A DNA stretch of 64,000 bases, from the NCBI GenBank assembly GCA_963422285.2, contig OY729419.2:124001-188000 (forward strand), in the 5' to 3' direction. Positions 17,838 to 27,137 of the stretch are shown one piece after another; positions within the stretch are counted from its first letter, which is position 1, and the number at the start of each line of letters is the position of its first letter. Made by a program: the position numbers and the translations under genes. The stretch is from VXYL01 sp963422285. GTDB lineage: Bacteria > Pseudomonadota > Gammaproteobacteria > Pseudomonadales > Azotimanducaceae. The notes under the pieces are model-generated. The model was given only the letters and a program-made list of their open reading frames with translations, did not search any database and was not told the DNA's origin.

Positions 17838-17998
17838 GTCGATACCGGCAAGTCGATGCCGGACATGTTACGACGAGCAGGTGGCTCCCGGATGCTGCCT
17901 TTCGGATACCGTTTGCGCCTACGCCTGCAAACTGCCACACTCGAAGCCATTGGTACCGTTCATTGCAGCCCCGAGAACGCAACGTGCGAGAGACTTCC

Positions 17999-19390
17999 AT
18001 GAGCGCAAAGGCGGCCACGCTTGGCGAACTCAAGGCCAGCGGCCATCAGGTGCTACCGGTGAAGTCGGAGCTGCGACGCAACCTCATCGACAAGCTGCGC
18101 CGGGGCGAGGCGCTGTTTCCAGGCATCGTCGGCTACGACGACACCGTCATTCCGCAGATCGTCAATGCCATTCTGGGCTGTCAGGACATCATGCTGCTCG
18201 GCGAGCGGGGGCAGGCGAAGTCGCGCATCGTGCGCGGCCTGACGGCGCTGCTCGACGCCGATACGCCCATCATCGCCGGCGCGGAGATTCCCGAGGATCC
18301 CTACCATCCCATCACCGCCCAAGGCCGCGCCCTCGTCGCCGAGGGCGGCGACGACACGCCCATCGCCTGGCTGCCGCGAGCCGAACGCTACGCCGAGAAG
18401 CTCGCCACCCCGGACATCACCATCGCCGACCTGATCGGCGAAGTGGATCCCATCAAGATCGCCGAAGGCCGCTATCTCGGCGACGAGCTCACGATCCACT
18501 TCGGCCTCGTGCCTCGGGTCAACCGCGGCATCTTCGCCATCAACGAGCTGCCGGATCTGGCCGAACGCATCCAGGTGGGGCTGCTGAACGTGCTCGAAGA
18601 ACGCGACGTGCAGATCCGCGGCCACAAGGTGCGCCTGCCCCTTGACGTGCTGCTGATCGCTACCGCCAATCCCGAGGACTACACCAACCGCGGCCGCATC
18701 ATCACGCCGCTGAAGGATCGCTACGGCGCCCAGATCCGCACTCATTATCCAGACGACATCGACAAGGAAATCGACATCATGGAGCAGGAGGCGGCGGCGC
18801 TGGACATGGACGACTACCGCGTCCATGTGCCGGCGTACATGAAGGAGGTCGTCGCCGAGATCACCCACCAGGCACGCCGTTCGCCGGATGTCAACCAGCG
18901 CTCCGGGGTCTCCGTGCGGGCCTCGGTGGCCAACTACGAGGCGCTGCTGGCCAACGCCTTCCGTCGCGCCCTGCGCATCGGCGAAACGGACGTGGTGCCG
19001 CGCATTTCCGACCTGCCGTTCATGCTGCCGTCGCTGCAGGGCAAGGTAGAGTTCGAGGCCATGGAGGAAGGCCAGGAGGATCGCATCACCGCCCGCCTGT
19101 TCGCTACCAGCGTCAAGGCCGTGTTCGACCGCCACATGGATGTGGACGCGCTGGAGAAAGTGGTGCTTTCGTTCCACGATGGTGTCCACGTGGAAACCGG
19201 CGAGGCAGCCGACGCCGCCGACTACGAGGCCATCATCGCCACCATTGGCGGCCTCGACGCAGTAGTCGACACTCTCGCCGAGCAGCCGGCGTCGCGGCCT
19301 AGCGCCGTCGAGTTCGTGCTAGAGGGCCTGCACCTGCACAAATTGCTGAACAAGCGCAGCGCCGGCGGCCGTTCGTCGTTCAGCGGCTGA
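17999..19390 (+). CDS. MoxR/magnesium-chelatase-like AAA+ ATPase
   Basis: 463-residue AAA+ ATPase related to BchI/MoxR. Walker A is GERGQAKSR (about 74-82), a variant with Gln-Ala before Lys. Walker B is GIFAINELPDL with Asn-Glu in place of Asp-Glu. Sensor-1 is ATANPEDYTNRGR and the arginine-finger region is PLKDRYGAQI. A long C-terminal lid (from about 300) follows. The start at 17999 was chosen over an ATG at 17963 because the added residues are not family-like. It lies 35 bp upstream of a VWA-domain gene on the same strand. Such AAA+/VWA pairs act as ATP-driven chaperones that insert metals or remodel protein complexes (known for chelatase, RavA-ViaA, CoxD-CoxE). The client here is unknown. 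Confidence 0.88.
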   Translation: MSAKAATLGELKASGHQVLPVKSELRRNLIDKLRRGEALFPGIVGYDDTVIPQIVNAILGCQDIMLLGERGQAKSRIVRGLTALLDADTPIIAGAEIPEDPYHPITAQGRALVAEGGDDTPIAWLPRAERYAEKLATPDITIADLIGEVDPIKIAEGRYLGDELTIHFGLVPRVNRGIFAINELPDLAERIQVGLLNVLEERDVQIRGHKVRLPLDVLLIATANPEDYTNRGRIITPLKDRYGAQIRTHYPDDIDKEIDIMEQEAAALDMDDYRVHVPAYMKEVVAEITHQARRSPDVNQRSGVSVRASVANYEALLANAFRRALRIGETDVVPRISDLPFMLPSLQGKVEFEAMEEGQEDRITARLFATSVKAVFDRHMDVDALEKVVLSFHDGVHVETGEAADAADYEAIIATIGGLDAVVDTLAEQPASRPSAVEFVLEGLHLHKLLNKRSAGGRSSFSG

Positions 19391-19425
19391 CCGCGCCGCA
19401 TCCGCCCCGGAACCGAGGCAAGACC

Positions 19426-21609
19426 ATGGGCCTATTTCCCACCCGCCACCGCTTCTCGCAATGGGACGGTAGCCAGAACTTCGACATCGCCGCCGACGAT
19501 GCCCTCGGCGCTATGGTGGACGACCTCATGGAATACGGCGACCTGCGCTGGGCCATGCGCAACCTGATGTCGCGGGGCATGCCCATGCCCGAGGGCGGCT
19601 ACCAGCAGGGTCTGCGCGACATGCTGAAGAACCTGCGCGATCGCAAACGGCAGAATCTGGACCGCTTCAATCTCGCCAGCGTCTTCAAGGACATCGAGCG
19701 GCAGCTCGACGAAATCCTGGATATGGAACGCGACGCCATCGACCAGTGGCTCGGCGACCCGCCTAAAGACCCGTCCAAAGACGACGAAGAGCGGGACGAC
19801 GAGTTCTCGGACCAGGTGCTCAAGCAGATCGCCGAGAAAAACAAGCAGCAGATCGATTCCCTGCCGGATAACGCTGCCGGCAAAATGCAGCAGTTGGAAA
19901 ACTACGAGTTCCTGAACCCGGAGGCGCAGAAGAAATACCTGGATCTGCTGAATCATCTACGCAAGGCCATGGCCCAGACCTTCTTCAACGATATCGAGAA
20001 AATGGCGGACAACATGTCGCCGGGCGACATCGAGCGCATGAAGAATATGCTCAAGGCGCTCAACGAGCTGCTCTCCAAGAAGGCCCAGGGAGTCGATCCC
20101 GAGGTGCTGCAATCGCACTTCAAGAATTTCATGGATCAGTTCGGCGACATGTTCGGGGACGATCCGCCGCAGTCGTTGGACGACCTCTTGGAGCAGATGA
20201 GCCAGCAGATGGCGGCAGCGCAGTCGCTGCTGAATTCGCTGACACCGGACCAACGGGCGCAGTTGCACTCGCTGCTCGTCGACCGATTCGGCGATCCCGA
20301 GTTGGAATCCGAACTGCAACGACTGCTCCAGGGCATGGCCGCGTTCGGCCCGCACCCGTCCCGCTACCGCTTCAACGGCCGCGAGGACATCGATCTCGAA
20401 GCCGCTATGAGGCTGATGAGCGAGATGCGCCAGCTCGACGAACTCATCAGCCAAGTGCAAGCCGCTGAACGCGGCGGCGATCTCGAGCGCATCGACCGGG
20501 ACCTGCTGCGGGAGGTCCAAGGCGACGATGCCGCCGATTCCCTGGACGACATGAAGAAGCTGCTCGAAACCTTGGAGAAAGCCGGCTACATCCGTCCTGC
20601 CGGCGGCGACAAGTGGGAGTTGACGCCGCGCGGCTCGCGCATGATCGGCCAGAAGGCGCTAGGCGAGATCTACGCCCGGCTGCGGCGTCAGAACCTGGGC
20701 AACCACGCCCTGCCGGAAGAAGGCCGCTTCGGCGAACGCTTGGAGCAGACCAAGGGCTACGAGTTCGGCGACCCCTTCCATCTGCACATGCCGCGCACCA
20801 TCCGCAACGCCATCGATCGGCAAGGGGCCGGAGCCCCCAGCCGGAGAACGCAAGGGAGAACCCCTCCCCCGGCGAGCGCGAGGGAACACCACGGCCAAGG
20901 GCTGGATGAACTGCCGCTGGCGCCCTCCCCCGGCGAGCGCGAGGGGAAACCCCTCGCATATGCATATATAGAGACGCCCATCGCGCTGAAGCACGAGGAT
21001 TTCGAGATCTACCGCTCGGAACTCGTCACCTCCACCGCCACCGCGATGCTGGTGGATCTATCCTGGTCCATGGCGCTGCGGGGTTCCTTCCAAGCGGCGA
21101 AGAAAGTCGCCCTGGCCTTGCACAACCTCATCACTTCGCGCTTCCCCAAGGATTCCTTCCACATTATCGGCTTCGCCGCCTACGCCAAGGAGCTGAAGGC
21201 CCACGACCTGCCGTTTCTGCAGTGGGACGAATACGTGCTCGGCACCAACATGCAGCACGCCCTGCTGCTTGCCGAACGCCTGCTTGCCAAGCATCCCGCC
21301 GGCGCCAAGCAGATCATAATGATCTCCGATGGCGAACCCACCGCCCATCTCGAAAACGGCCGTGCCCGCTTCGCCTATCCGCCTACACCGGAAACCTATC
21401 GGGCGACTTTCCGCGCAGTAAAGAAATGCACCCAGAAGTCCATCGCCATCAATACCTTCATGCTCGATGCGGACTACGAACTCAAGGCGTTCATGGACGC
21501 CATTGCCCGCATCAACGGCGGGCGCGTTTTCTACACCACGCCGGAGCGCCTCGGCGAGTACGTCCTAGTGGACTATGTGCAGCACAAGCGCAAGCGGCTG
21601 GGACGGTAG
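19426..21609 (+). CDS. VWA-domain protein, partner of the AAA+ ATPase, with an inserted repeat
   Basis: 727 residues. A long helical N-terminal part (1-460) with many charged helices is followed by a C-terminal von Willebrand A domain. The MIDAS motif is LVDLSWSMALRGS (DxSxS, about 543), with further metal-site residues in GTNMQHAL and MISDGEPTAH. It works with the ATPase gene just upstream, in the manner of CoxE, ViaA or BchD. Between NAIDRQGAGAP (about 465) and IALKHEDFEIYRSE (about 520) there is a segment of some 45 residues translated from an inserted repeat (see 20861-20957), where related proteins have only a short linker. The frame stays open, so the protein is probably made. Location is likely cytoplasmic, as no signal peptide is seen. 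Confidence 0.88.
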   Translation: MGLFPTRHRFSQWDGSQNFDIAADDALGAMVDDLMEYGDLRWAMRNLMSRGMPMPEGGYQQGLRDMLKNLRDRKRQNLDRFNLASVFKDIERQLDEILDMERDAIDQWLGDPPKDPSKDDEERDDEFSDQVLKQIAEKNKQQIDSLPDNAAGKMQQLENYEFLNPEAQKKYLDLLNHLRKAMAQTFFNDIEKMADNMSPGDIERMKNMLKALNELLSKKAQGVDPEVLQSHFKNFMDQFGDMFGDDPPQSLDDLLEQMSQQMAAAQSLLNSLTPDQRAQLHSLLVDRFGDPELESELQRLLQGMAAFGPHPSRYRFNGREDIDLEAAMRLMSEMRQLDELISQVQAAERGGDLERIDRDLLREVQGDDAADSLDDMKKLLETLEKAGYIRPAGGDKWELTPRGSRMIGQKALGEIYARLRRQNLGNHALPEEGRFGERLEQTKGYEFGDPFHLHMPRTIRNAIDRQGAGAPSRRTQGRTPPPASAREHHGQGLDELPLAPSPGEREGKPLAYAYIETPIALKHEDFEIYRSELVTSTATAMLVDLSWSMALRGSFQAAKKVALALHNLITSRFPKDSFHIIGFAAYAKELKAHDLPFLQWDEYVLGTNMQHALLLAERLLAKHPAGAKQIIMISDGEPTAHLENGRARFAYPPTPETYRATFRAVKKCTQKSIAINTFMLDADYELKAFMDAIARINGGRVFYTTPERLGEYVLVDYVQHKRKRLGR
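20861..20957. repeat. Two copies of a short GC-rich repeat inserted in the VWA gene
   Basis: The same 23-base core, starting CCCTCCCCCGGCGAGCGCGA, occurs at 20862-20884 and 20923-20945. The second copy ends in a perfect inverted repeat, GCGAGGGG-AAA-CCCCTCGC (20939-20957). The two translate as PPPASARE and APSPGEREGKP. Small repeats of this type are normally intergenic (REP/mosaic-like); here they were tolerated in frame in the linker before the VWA domain. Confidence 0.75.
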
Positions 21610-21680
21610 GGATGTAAAGACAGATCGTAGGCGACGCCGCCGTGGCGGAAGCCGGCGAGGATGCAGGAGAGCCACCCGCG

Positions 21681-22620
21681 TCATTCCGACATAACGCGTC
21701 GCACCTCGTCAATGTCGATGGACAGCGCCGCGGCGGAGATCTCGGCGGCATCCTGGCCCAAGCGGTGGAGCTGGCGAACGGACCGTGCCAGCATCCGTTC
21801 CACCCGCTGCCTCTGTTCGTCCGCCCGCTGATCCGCAGCCTCCGCCCGCCGCCTCTCCTCCTCCGCCAACTGCGCCAGCACGACGGAGTCCCGCAGCAGC
21901 TCGTCCTCCCCCTCCATGCTGCGCCGCACGTCCTGCTCCGCCATCGCCGCCCGCAGCCGCCGCAGCACGAAGTCCCACTCCCGCGGATAGTCTTCCTCCT
22001 CGATCCGCAGCACGTGGCTGTCGCCCGCCGACGCCTGCGCCTGGTCGAAGATCGACAGAAAGCGCTCCAGCTCGTCCCGGCGGCGCTTCGCCAAGCGCGG
22101 AATCTGGATGACGCGGGAGCGGTGGCGGAGGCTCGACACGAACGGGTGGCCGGCGTCGAGACGGCGGCCGGTGCGCCGCTCCCTCGCCTCCGGGCAGACG
22201 TCGATGACCGGCTCGTCCGACAGGCCGAGGTCGTAGCCCAGGAAGTAGACGGCCACGATCGGCACGGCCATCGGCCCCGCCGAGCAGGTTGTCGCCGTCC
22301 GCGAGCTGCTCGCCGAGGTGGCGCCGGAAGCGCCCGACCGCCGTCGGCGCCTTCGCCTTCTGCACCTCGATCAGCACCTGACGCAGGCGCCCGTCCACGG
22401 TTCGCACCCGAGCGGCGAAGTCCATGCGGATGACCGCCAGCGGCAGGCGATCGTCGCCGGCGCCGTCGCGAGAGATCGCCCTCTCCTGCGGCCGGAGTTC
22501 GAGCGACTCCACGTCGAGGCCCGCGATCTTCCCCACGAGCAGCCGGGCGACCCGGTCGCTCTGCATCAGGTGCTTGAAGACGACGTCGTAGATGGGGTTG
22601 GCGGCTTCCATGCGGAACAT
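21681..22620 (-). pseudogene. Rpn/PD-(D/E)XK nuclease-family 'transposase', frameshifted
   Basis: Member of the Rpn-like group of recombination-promoting nucleases (PD-(D/E)XK fold) that often spread in genomes. The N-terminal part (ANPIYDVVFKHLMQSDRVAR, then IRMDFAARV and VLIEVQKAK, the D...ExxK catalytic pattern) runs in one frame to about 22285. The rest (MAVPIVAVYFLGYDLGLSDE, then a charged coiled coil to VRRVMSE) is in another frame. A one-base insertion in the GC-rich stretch 22272-22285 explains the break. The start ATG at 22620 directly follows the stop of the kinase-like gene, so the two were one operon. Overall about 310 codons. Confidence 0.8.
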
Positions 22621-23249
22621 TCAACCTCGCCGGGCCGTTGGCGTCAACGCTCGCCATCCGTCGGCGGAGAAGACCATCGCCAGCGATTTGGCGCACACCC
22701 GGACGACGGCAGTGTCGAGCAGATTCGCGGCCTGCGCGAACGCTGTTTGGCAGGCGCAGCGATACGCTTCGGAAGCGAAGTCGTCGGTCGGCACGGTGAC
22801 GAGCCTACCCGCCAGGTCGAGCGGCCCGTACCACCCGGAGACGATCGAAGGTGTCCCATCGTCGTGGTGGCAAACATGCCGTTCCCCACTGTGCATCCGT
22901 TGTTGAAATCTGCGGTTCAACACGTCGATGTGGGCCATGCAGTAGATTTGCAGTACGTTGGAATCTCGCGGCACGTCCTGCAATCGCGGCCCGTCGTCGG
23001 CGCGAAAAGCGTTCTCGACCAGAAACTCAGCCTTTCCACGAGCGAAGTCGCCTAGCTGCCGCATCAGCAGCTGGAAACTCGCGTAGCCGAGACGACGACT
23101 CCACTCGGTGCCCCCCTTCAGCGTGTCGAACAAGGCCTCTTTGATTCGATCCTTCGACAGCAGCGGGAGCTTCAGCCGTGCCGCCAGCGCAGAAGCGAGT
23201 CCGGTCTGCCGGATGCCGGGGCGCCGCTGATTAGGACAACCTTGGCCAA
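22621..23249 (-). pseudogene. P-loop kinase-like ATPase (zeta-toxin/chloramphenicol-kinase type), frameshifted in the P-loop
   Basis: Small AAA/P-loop kinase of about 210 codons. The N-terminal frame reads KVVLISGAPASG, a P-loop start. At about 23206 one A is missing (GGC-AGACC instead of GGC-AAG-ACC), which breaks the frame exactly at Gly-Lys-Thr. The rest continues in another frame: GLASALAARLKLPLLSKDRI, EWSRRLGYASFQLLM, and a lid region ending in RALTPTARRG. Likely start is TTG at 23249, a few bases after the acyl-CoA dehydrogenase stop (23256-23258). Related proteins phosphorylate small molecules or serve as toxins; the function cannot be fixed here. Its stop abuts the start of the Rpn-like gene. 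Confidence 0.72.
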
Positions 23250-23255
23250 CTCGGT

Positions 23256-24428
23256 TCAGTACGACCGCGGCAGGCCGAGCACATGCTCGGTGACGTAGTT
23301 CAGCACCATCTCTTGGGAAATGGGCGCGATGCGCTGCAAGCGGGCTTCGCGCCAGTAGCGTTCGACGTGGAACTCCCGGGCGTAGCCGAAACCGCCGTGG
23401 GTCTGCACGGCCTGGTCGGCGGCCTGGAAGCAAGCGTCCGCGGCCAGCCATTTGGCCATGTTGGCCTCGGCGCCGCAGGGCTGGCCCTGGTCGATCAGCC
23501 AGGATGCCTTGCGGATCATCAGTTCGGCAGCGTCGAGGCGCATCTGCGCTTCGCCCAAGGGAAACGAGACGCCTTGGTTCATGCCGATGGGGCGATTGAA
23601 GACCACGCGCTCGTTGGCATAGTCCACGGCGCGGCGCATGGCGGCACGGCCGATGCCCAGAGCTTCCGAGGCCACCAGAATGCGCTCGGCGTTGAGGCCG
23701 TCGAGCAGGTAGCGGAAGCCCTTGCCCTCTTCGCCCACCCGATCGGCGACGTGAACGGGGAGGTCGTCGTAGACCACCTCACAGGTGGCGACGGCGTTGC
23801 GGCCTACCTTGTCGATGGGCGAGATGGCCACTTCCGGACGCTGCAGTTCGGCCAGCAGCAGCGTCATTCCTTCGGTGCGCTTGGCCGCCTTGTCTCGGGC
23901 TTGGGTACGCACCAGCAGCAGGACGCGCTCGGAATCCAGCGCCTTGGTGGTCCACACCTTGCGGCCGCGGACGAGATAGCGATCGCCCTCCCGGCGGGCC
24001 GTCGTCTTGATAGATGTGGTGTCGGTGCCAGCGTCCAGCTCGGTGACGCCGAAGCAGACGTGCAGGTCCCCGCTGGCCACCCGAGGCAGATACTTCTGCT
24101 TCATCTCCTCGGAGCCGTGGCGAACCACGGGATGCATGCCGAAGATGGACAGATGGATGCCACTGGCACCGTTCATGGCAGCACCCGACGCCGCCACCTC
24201 CTCCAGCACGATGGACGCCTCGGTGATGCCGCGCCCGCTGCCGCCGTACTCCTCGGGAATGGCGATGCCGATCCAGCCATCGGCGGCCAGGGCATTGTAG
24301 AAGTCCCACGGAAAGCGATACTCGGCGTCGCAGGCGGCCCAGTAGTCGTCCGGAAAGTTCGCGCAGATGCGGGCGATGGCGTCGCGGATGAGCTGGTGTT
24401 CGTCGGTGGTTTCGAAATCCATGCGCAC
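23256..24428 (-). CDS. Acyl-CoA dehydrogenase
   Basis: 390-residue FAD flavoprotein that oxidises an acyl-CoA to the 2,3-enoyl-CoA and passes electrons to electron-transfer flavoprotein. Seen: N-terminal helical domain with AIPEEYGGSGRG (about 55), the signature CFGVTELDAGTDTTSI (about 130-145) of the beta-barrel, and C-terminal QTHGGFGYAREFHVERYWRE, which holds the family's GGxGY..E..ER pattern. The length is standard. The first Met at 24428 gives MRMDFETTDEH; Met3 is equally possible. Chain-length preference cannot be read. The MaoC/lyase/crotonase operon 2.2 kb away on the other strand handles similar CoA esters, so a shared pathway is possible but unproven. Confidence 0.93.
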   Translation of the reverse strand: MRMDFETTDEHQLIRDAIARICANFPDDYWAACDAEYRFPWDFYNALAADGWIGIAIPEEYGGSGRGITEASIVLEEVAASGAAMNGASGIHLSIFGMHPVVRHGSEEMKQKYLPRVASGDLHVCFGVTELDAGTDTTSIKTTARREGDRYLVRGRKVWTTKALDSERVLLLVRTQARDKAAKRTEGMTLLLAELQRPEVAISPIDKVGRNAVATCEVVYDDLPVHVADRVGEEGKGFRYLLDGLNAERILVASEALGIGRAAMRRAVDYANERVVFNRPIGMNQGVSFPLGEAQMRLDAAELMIRKASWLIDQGQPCGAEANMAKWLAADACFQAADQAVQTHGGFGYAREFHVERYWREARLQRIAPISQEMVLNYVTEHVLGLPRSY

Positions 24429-24577
24429 AAGCGTAGCACGGCGCCACGAGACGTGGCCAAGGCGAACCCGCTCCCCGACGAGGCGGATGCACCGAACGGG
24501 TACCCGAGGCGTTCAATCCCAGCCGCGGGCTGAACGCCGAGCGCCTTCCAAGGCACCGCGGGCACCCGCGAGGCCGC

Positions 24578-24583
24578 TATACT
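24578..24583 (+). promoter_or_regulatory. Candidate -10 box upstream of the AAA/PD-(D/E)XK gene
   Basis: TATACT stands out in a GC-rich gap, 41 bp before the ATG at 24625. I see no good -35 at the right distance, so this is a weak call. Confidence 0.35.
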
Positions 24584-24624
24584 TTGCGCACTAGGCCCTG
24601 TGCGCGAGGTCGCTGGGAATCGCC

Positions 24625-26430
24625 ATGTCCACCCCATCGCCCCGCATTCCCTACGGAGAGGCGGATTTCAGGCGCATCCGCCTGAACCAGTGGCTGTACG
24701 TGGACAAGACCCGCTTCGTTCGTCCCTTGAAGAACGAGAGCTATGCCTTCCTCATCCGCCCGCGCCGCTTCGGCAAGACCTGCTGGCTGTCGCTGCTGCA
24801 GAACTACTACGACCGCAACGGCGCCGACGAACACGAGGCGATCTTCGGCGGCACCGACATCGGGCGGAACCCCACGGAAAGCCGCCACCGCTACGTCGTC
24901 CTGCGTTTCAACTTCTCGGCGTTCGACGACGCTCTGGAGACCTTGCAGGAGCGTTTCGAGGAATACTGCCAGCTACGGCTCCGCCATGCGTTGCGGCGGA
25001 ACCGAGACCTGTTTTCCACCGAGGCCGAGCAACTCATCCGCTCGCCAAACTCCATTACCGGCCAGCTCAACGAACTGTTCGCATACGTTGGCGAGCACGG
25101 CATCCCGCTGTTCATGCTCGTCGACGAGTACGACAACTTCGCCAACACCGTGCTGGCGCACCACGGCGAGAAGGCGTACCGGCCCCTCACTCACGGCGGC
25201 GGCTTCTACCGCAACTTCTTCGCCACCCTCAAGGCTGGCACCGAGCAGAGCCATGGCGGGCTGGAGCGCCTGTTCATCACCGGCGTCTCGCCCATCACCA
25301 TGGACGACGTCACCAGCGGCTTCAACATCGGCAGCAACATCAGTCTGCGCACGGAGTTCAACGAGCTGCTCGGCTTCACCGAAGCGGAAGTGCGCAGCCT
25401 GCTGGCGCTGTACCAGGAGCGCGGCGTGTTCGGCCAGGACGTGGACGCCGTCCTGGACGTGATGCGGGAGTGGTACGACGGCTACCGGTTCGCCAAGGCG
25501 ACTGCGAACAGCGTCTACAACACCGACATGGTGCTCTATTTCCTGAAGGAGTCCATCGCCAACGGATCCATGACGGACGAACTGATCGATGCCAACGTGC
25601 GCATCGACTACGGCAAGCTGCGCCATCTCCTGATAGTCAACCGACAGTTGAACGGCAACTTCGATCAGCTTCAGGAACTCACCGCAGAACAGCAGGTGAG
25701 CTGCGATGTCCAACGCAGCTTTCCCTTGGAGGAACTGAACCAGCCTGAGAACTTTCTTTCCCTGCTGTACTACTTCGGTCTGCTGAGTTTTCGGGGCGTC
25801 GAACGCGGGATGCCGCGTTTGGCCATCCCCAACCAGATGGTCAAGCAGCTGATGTACGGCTATCTGCGCGCCTGCTTCCGGGACGCTGGCGTGGTTTCCG
25901 TCAACTTGTTTCAGTTCTCCCGCCTAGTGCGCGACTTGTTTCAGTTCTCCCGCCTAGTGCGCGAGATGGCCTACGACGGCGCATGGCGGCCGGCATTGGA
26001 ATTTCTCGGCAGCGCCATTACCGATCAGACCACGCTGCGCGACTACCTAGGCAGCGAAAAGGTGGTGCAGGGCTTTCTAGCGGCCTACCTCAATGTAACG
26101 AACTACTACCAGTTCCACTCGGAATACGAACTGAACAAGGGTTTTGCGGACATCTTTCTGGAGCCCATCCTCGCCCTGTTTCCCGACCTGCCTTTCGGCT
26201 ACGTGATCGAACTCGAATACCTCAAGCGAAGCGACGACTTGAACGAGCGCCGGCTGGCCGCAGCAAGGCAGGAAGCCGACATTCAGCTACGGCAGTGCTT
26301 GCAGGACGAACGATTGCCGCAGCGCTATCCCGAAGTGCGCTTCATCGGCCTGATCGTGGTGTTCCACGGCTGGCAGCTGGTGGCTTGCGATGCGATAGAC
26401 GAGGTCGCGGAACAACGCCAAGCTCCGTAG
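24625..26430 (+). CDS. AAA-ATPase-like / PD-(D/E)XK nuclease-domain protein (PF09820/PF08011 type)
   Basis: 601 residues. The N-terminal AAA-ATPase-like domain starts with the family hallmark IPYGEADFRRIRLNQWLYVD and contains a P-loop-like RPRRFGKTCWLSLL (about 48-61) and Walker-B-like LFMLVDEYDNFAN (about 168). VSPITMDDVTSGFNI and EWYDGYRF are further family landmarks. The C-terminal DUF1703/PD-(D/E)XK part has GKxF-like FADIFLEPI and YVIELEYLKR (E-x-E-x-x-K type). The family occurs in many gut and symbiont genomes in high copy; its function is not established, and a mobile or defence role is suspected. A perfect 30-bp tandem duplication at 25904-25963 adds ten residues (see that entry). Open throughout. 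Confidence 0.88.
   Translation: MSTPSPRIPYGEADFRRIRLNQWLYVDKTRFVRPLKNESYAFLIRPRRFGKTCWLSLLQNYYDRNGADEHEAIFGGTDIGRNPTESRHRYVVLRFNFSAFDDALETLQERFEEYCQLRLRHALRRNRDLFSTEAEQLIRSPNSITGQLNELFAYVGEHGIPLFMLVDEYDNFANTVLAHHGEKAYRPLTHGGGFYRNFFATLKAGTEQSHGGLERLFITGVSPITMDDVTSGFNIGSNISLRTEFNELLGFTEAEVRSLLALYQERGVFGQDVDAVLDVMREWYDGYRFAKATANSVYNTDMVLYFLKESIANGSMTDELIDANVRIDYGKLRHLLIVNRQLNGNFDQLQELTAEQQVSCDVQRSFPLEELNQPENFLSLLYYFGLLSFRGVERGMPRLAIPNQMVKQLMYGYLRACFRDAGVVSVNLFQFSRLVRDLFQFSRLVREMAYDGAWRPALEFLGSAITDQTTLRDYLGSEKVVQGFLAAYLNVTNYYQFHSEYELNKGFADIFLEPILALFPDLPFGYVIELEYLKRSDDLNERRLAAARQEADIQLRQCLQDERLPQRYPEVRFIGLIVVFHGWQLVACDAIDEVAEQRQAP
25904..25963 (+). repeat. Perfect 30-bp tandem duplication inside the AAA/PD-(D/E)XK gene
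   Basis: Two adjacent identical 30-base units code LFQFSRLVR(D/E) twice. Being a multiple of three, the duplication keeps the frame. Identical units suggest a recent slip or duplication. Confidence 0.93.
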
Positions 26431-26450
26431 CCGAACACCGGATGGTGGCT

Positions 26451-26497
26451 CAGTTTGAATCCGCGTCGTCATGCCGCATCGCGCAAACACAAGATGC
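26451..26497. repeat. Dispersed 47-bp repeat, copy 1
   Basis: Matches 31654-31700 in the same orientation at about 39 of 47 positions, with the core GCGTCGTCATGCCGCA identical. It lies in the gap after the AAA/PD-(D/E)XK gene. The repeat family is unknown to me. Confidence 0.7.
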
Positions 26498-26663
26498 TGG
26501 GGTACAAGACGCCATCGAATGGCGTGGCATCCATAGCGGCGCGGCTGATCCAAAGCCAAACTGATACGCAACCGAATATCGGCGGAGTTCGTGGGCGCTT
26601 TGAAACTGTGGTAGGGTGTGTCGTTCGGTTGCGGCCCTGTCCGCAGCAGGGGAATCGACCTAG

Positions 26664-27137
26664 ATGGCAGGCAAGTACTTTGAGGAACTCGAAATCGGCC
26701 TCGAGTTCGCCCACGAGCCCGGGCGTACGGTAACCGAGACGGACAACCTGCTGTTCACCGCGCTCACGGGGAATCCGCAGCCTCTGCACCTCGACGCCGA
26801 GTTCGCCAAGGGCACCGTTCACGGCCGGATTCTGGTCAACAGCATCTTCACCCTTGGTGTCGTGGTGGGCCTGTCGGTAGGCGACACCACGCTGGGCACC
26901 ACCCTCGGCAATCTCGGCTTCGAGACCACTTCGTTCCCGAATCCAGTATTCGTCGGCGACACCATCCGCGTCGCGTCCACCGTCGTGGAACGCCGCGAGA
27001 GCCGAACCAAGCCGGATCGCGGCATCGTCACCTTCGAGCACATCGGCACCAACCAGCGCGGCGAGGTGGTGTGCTCGTGCCGGCGCGGCGCGATGATGAT
27101 GCGGCGGCCGGCAACTGCGGCCGGCACCGAGCCATGA
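26664..27137 (+). CDS. MaoC-family (R)-hydratase/dehydratase
   Basis: 157-residue hot-dog-fold hydratase of the MaoC group, acting on the double bond of an enoyl-CoA or mesaconyl-CoA-type ester. The catalytic Asp/His pair lies in LTGNPQPLHLDAEFAKGTVHG (about 37-55), close to the family pattern. The closing strand motif VFVGDTIRVASTVVERRESR is also typical. Its TGA overlaps the ATG of the lyase gene (ATGA at 27134-27137), so the two are translationally coupled. With the CitE-like lyase and crotonase that follow, the set recalls C4/C5 dicarboxylic CoA-ester metabolism (mesaconyl-CoA / methylmalyl-CoA steps). That assignment is inference from the neighbours. Confidence 0.9.
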   Translation: MAGKYFEELEIGLEFAHEPGRTVTETDNLLFTALTGNPQPLHLDAEFAKGTVHGRILVNSIFTLGVVVGLSVGDTTLGTTLGNLGFETTSFPNPVFVGDTIRVASTVVERRESRTKPDRGIVTFEHIGTNQRGEVVCSCRRGAMMMRRPATAAGTEP

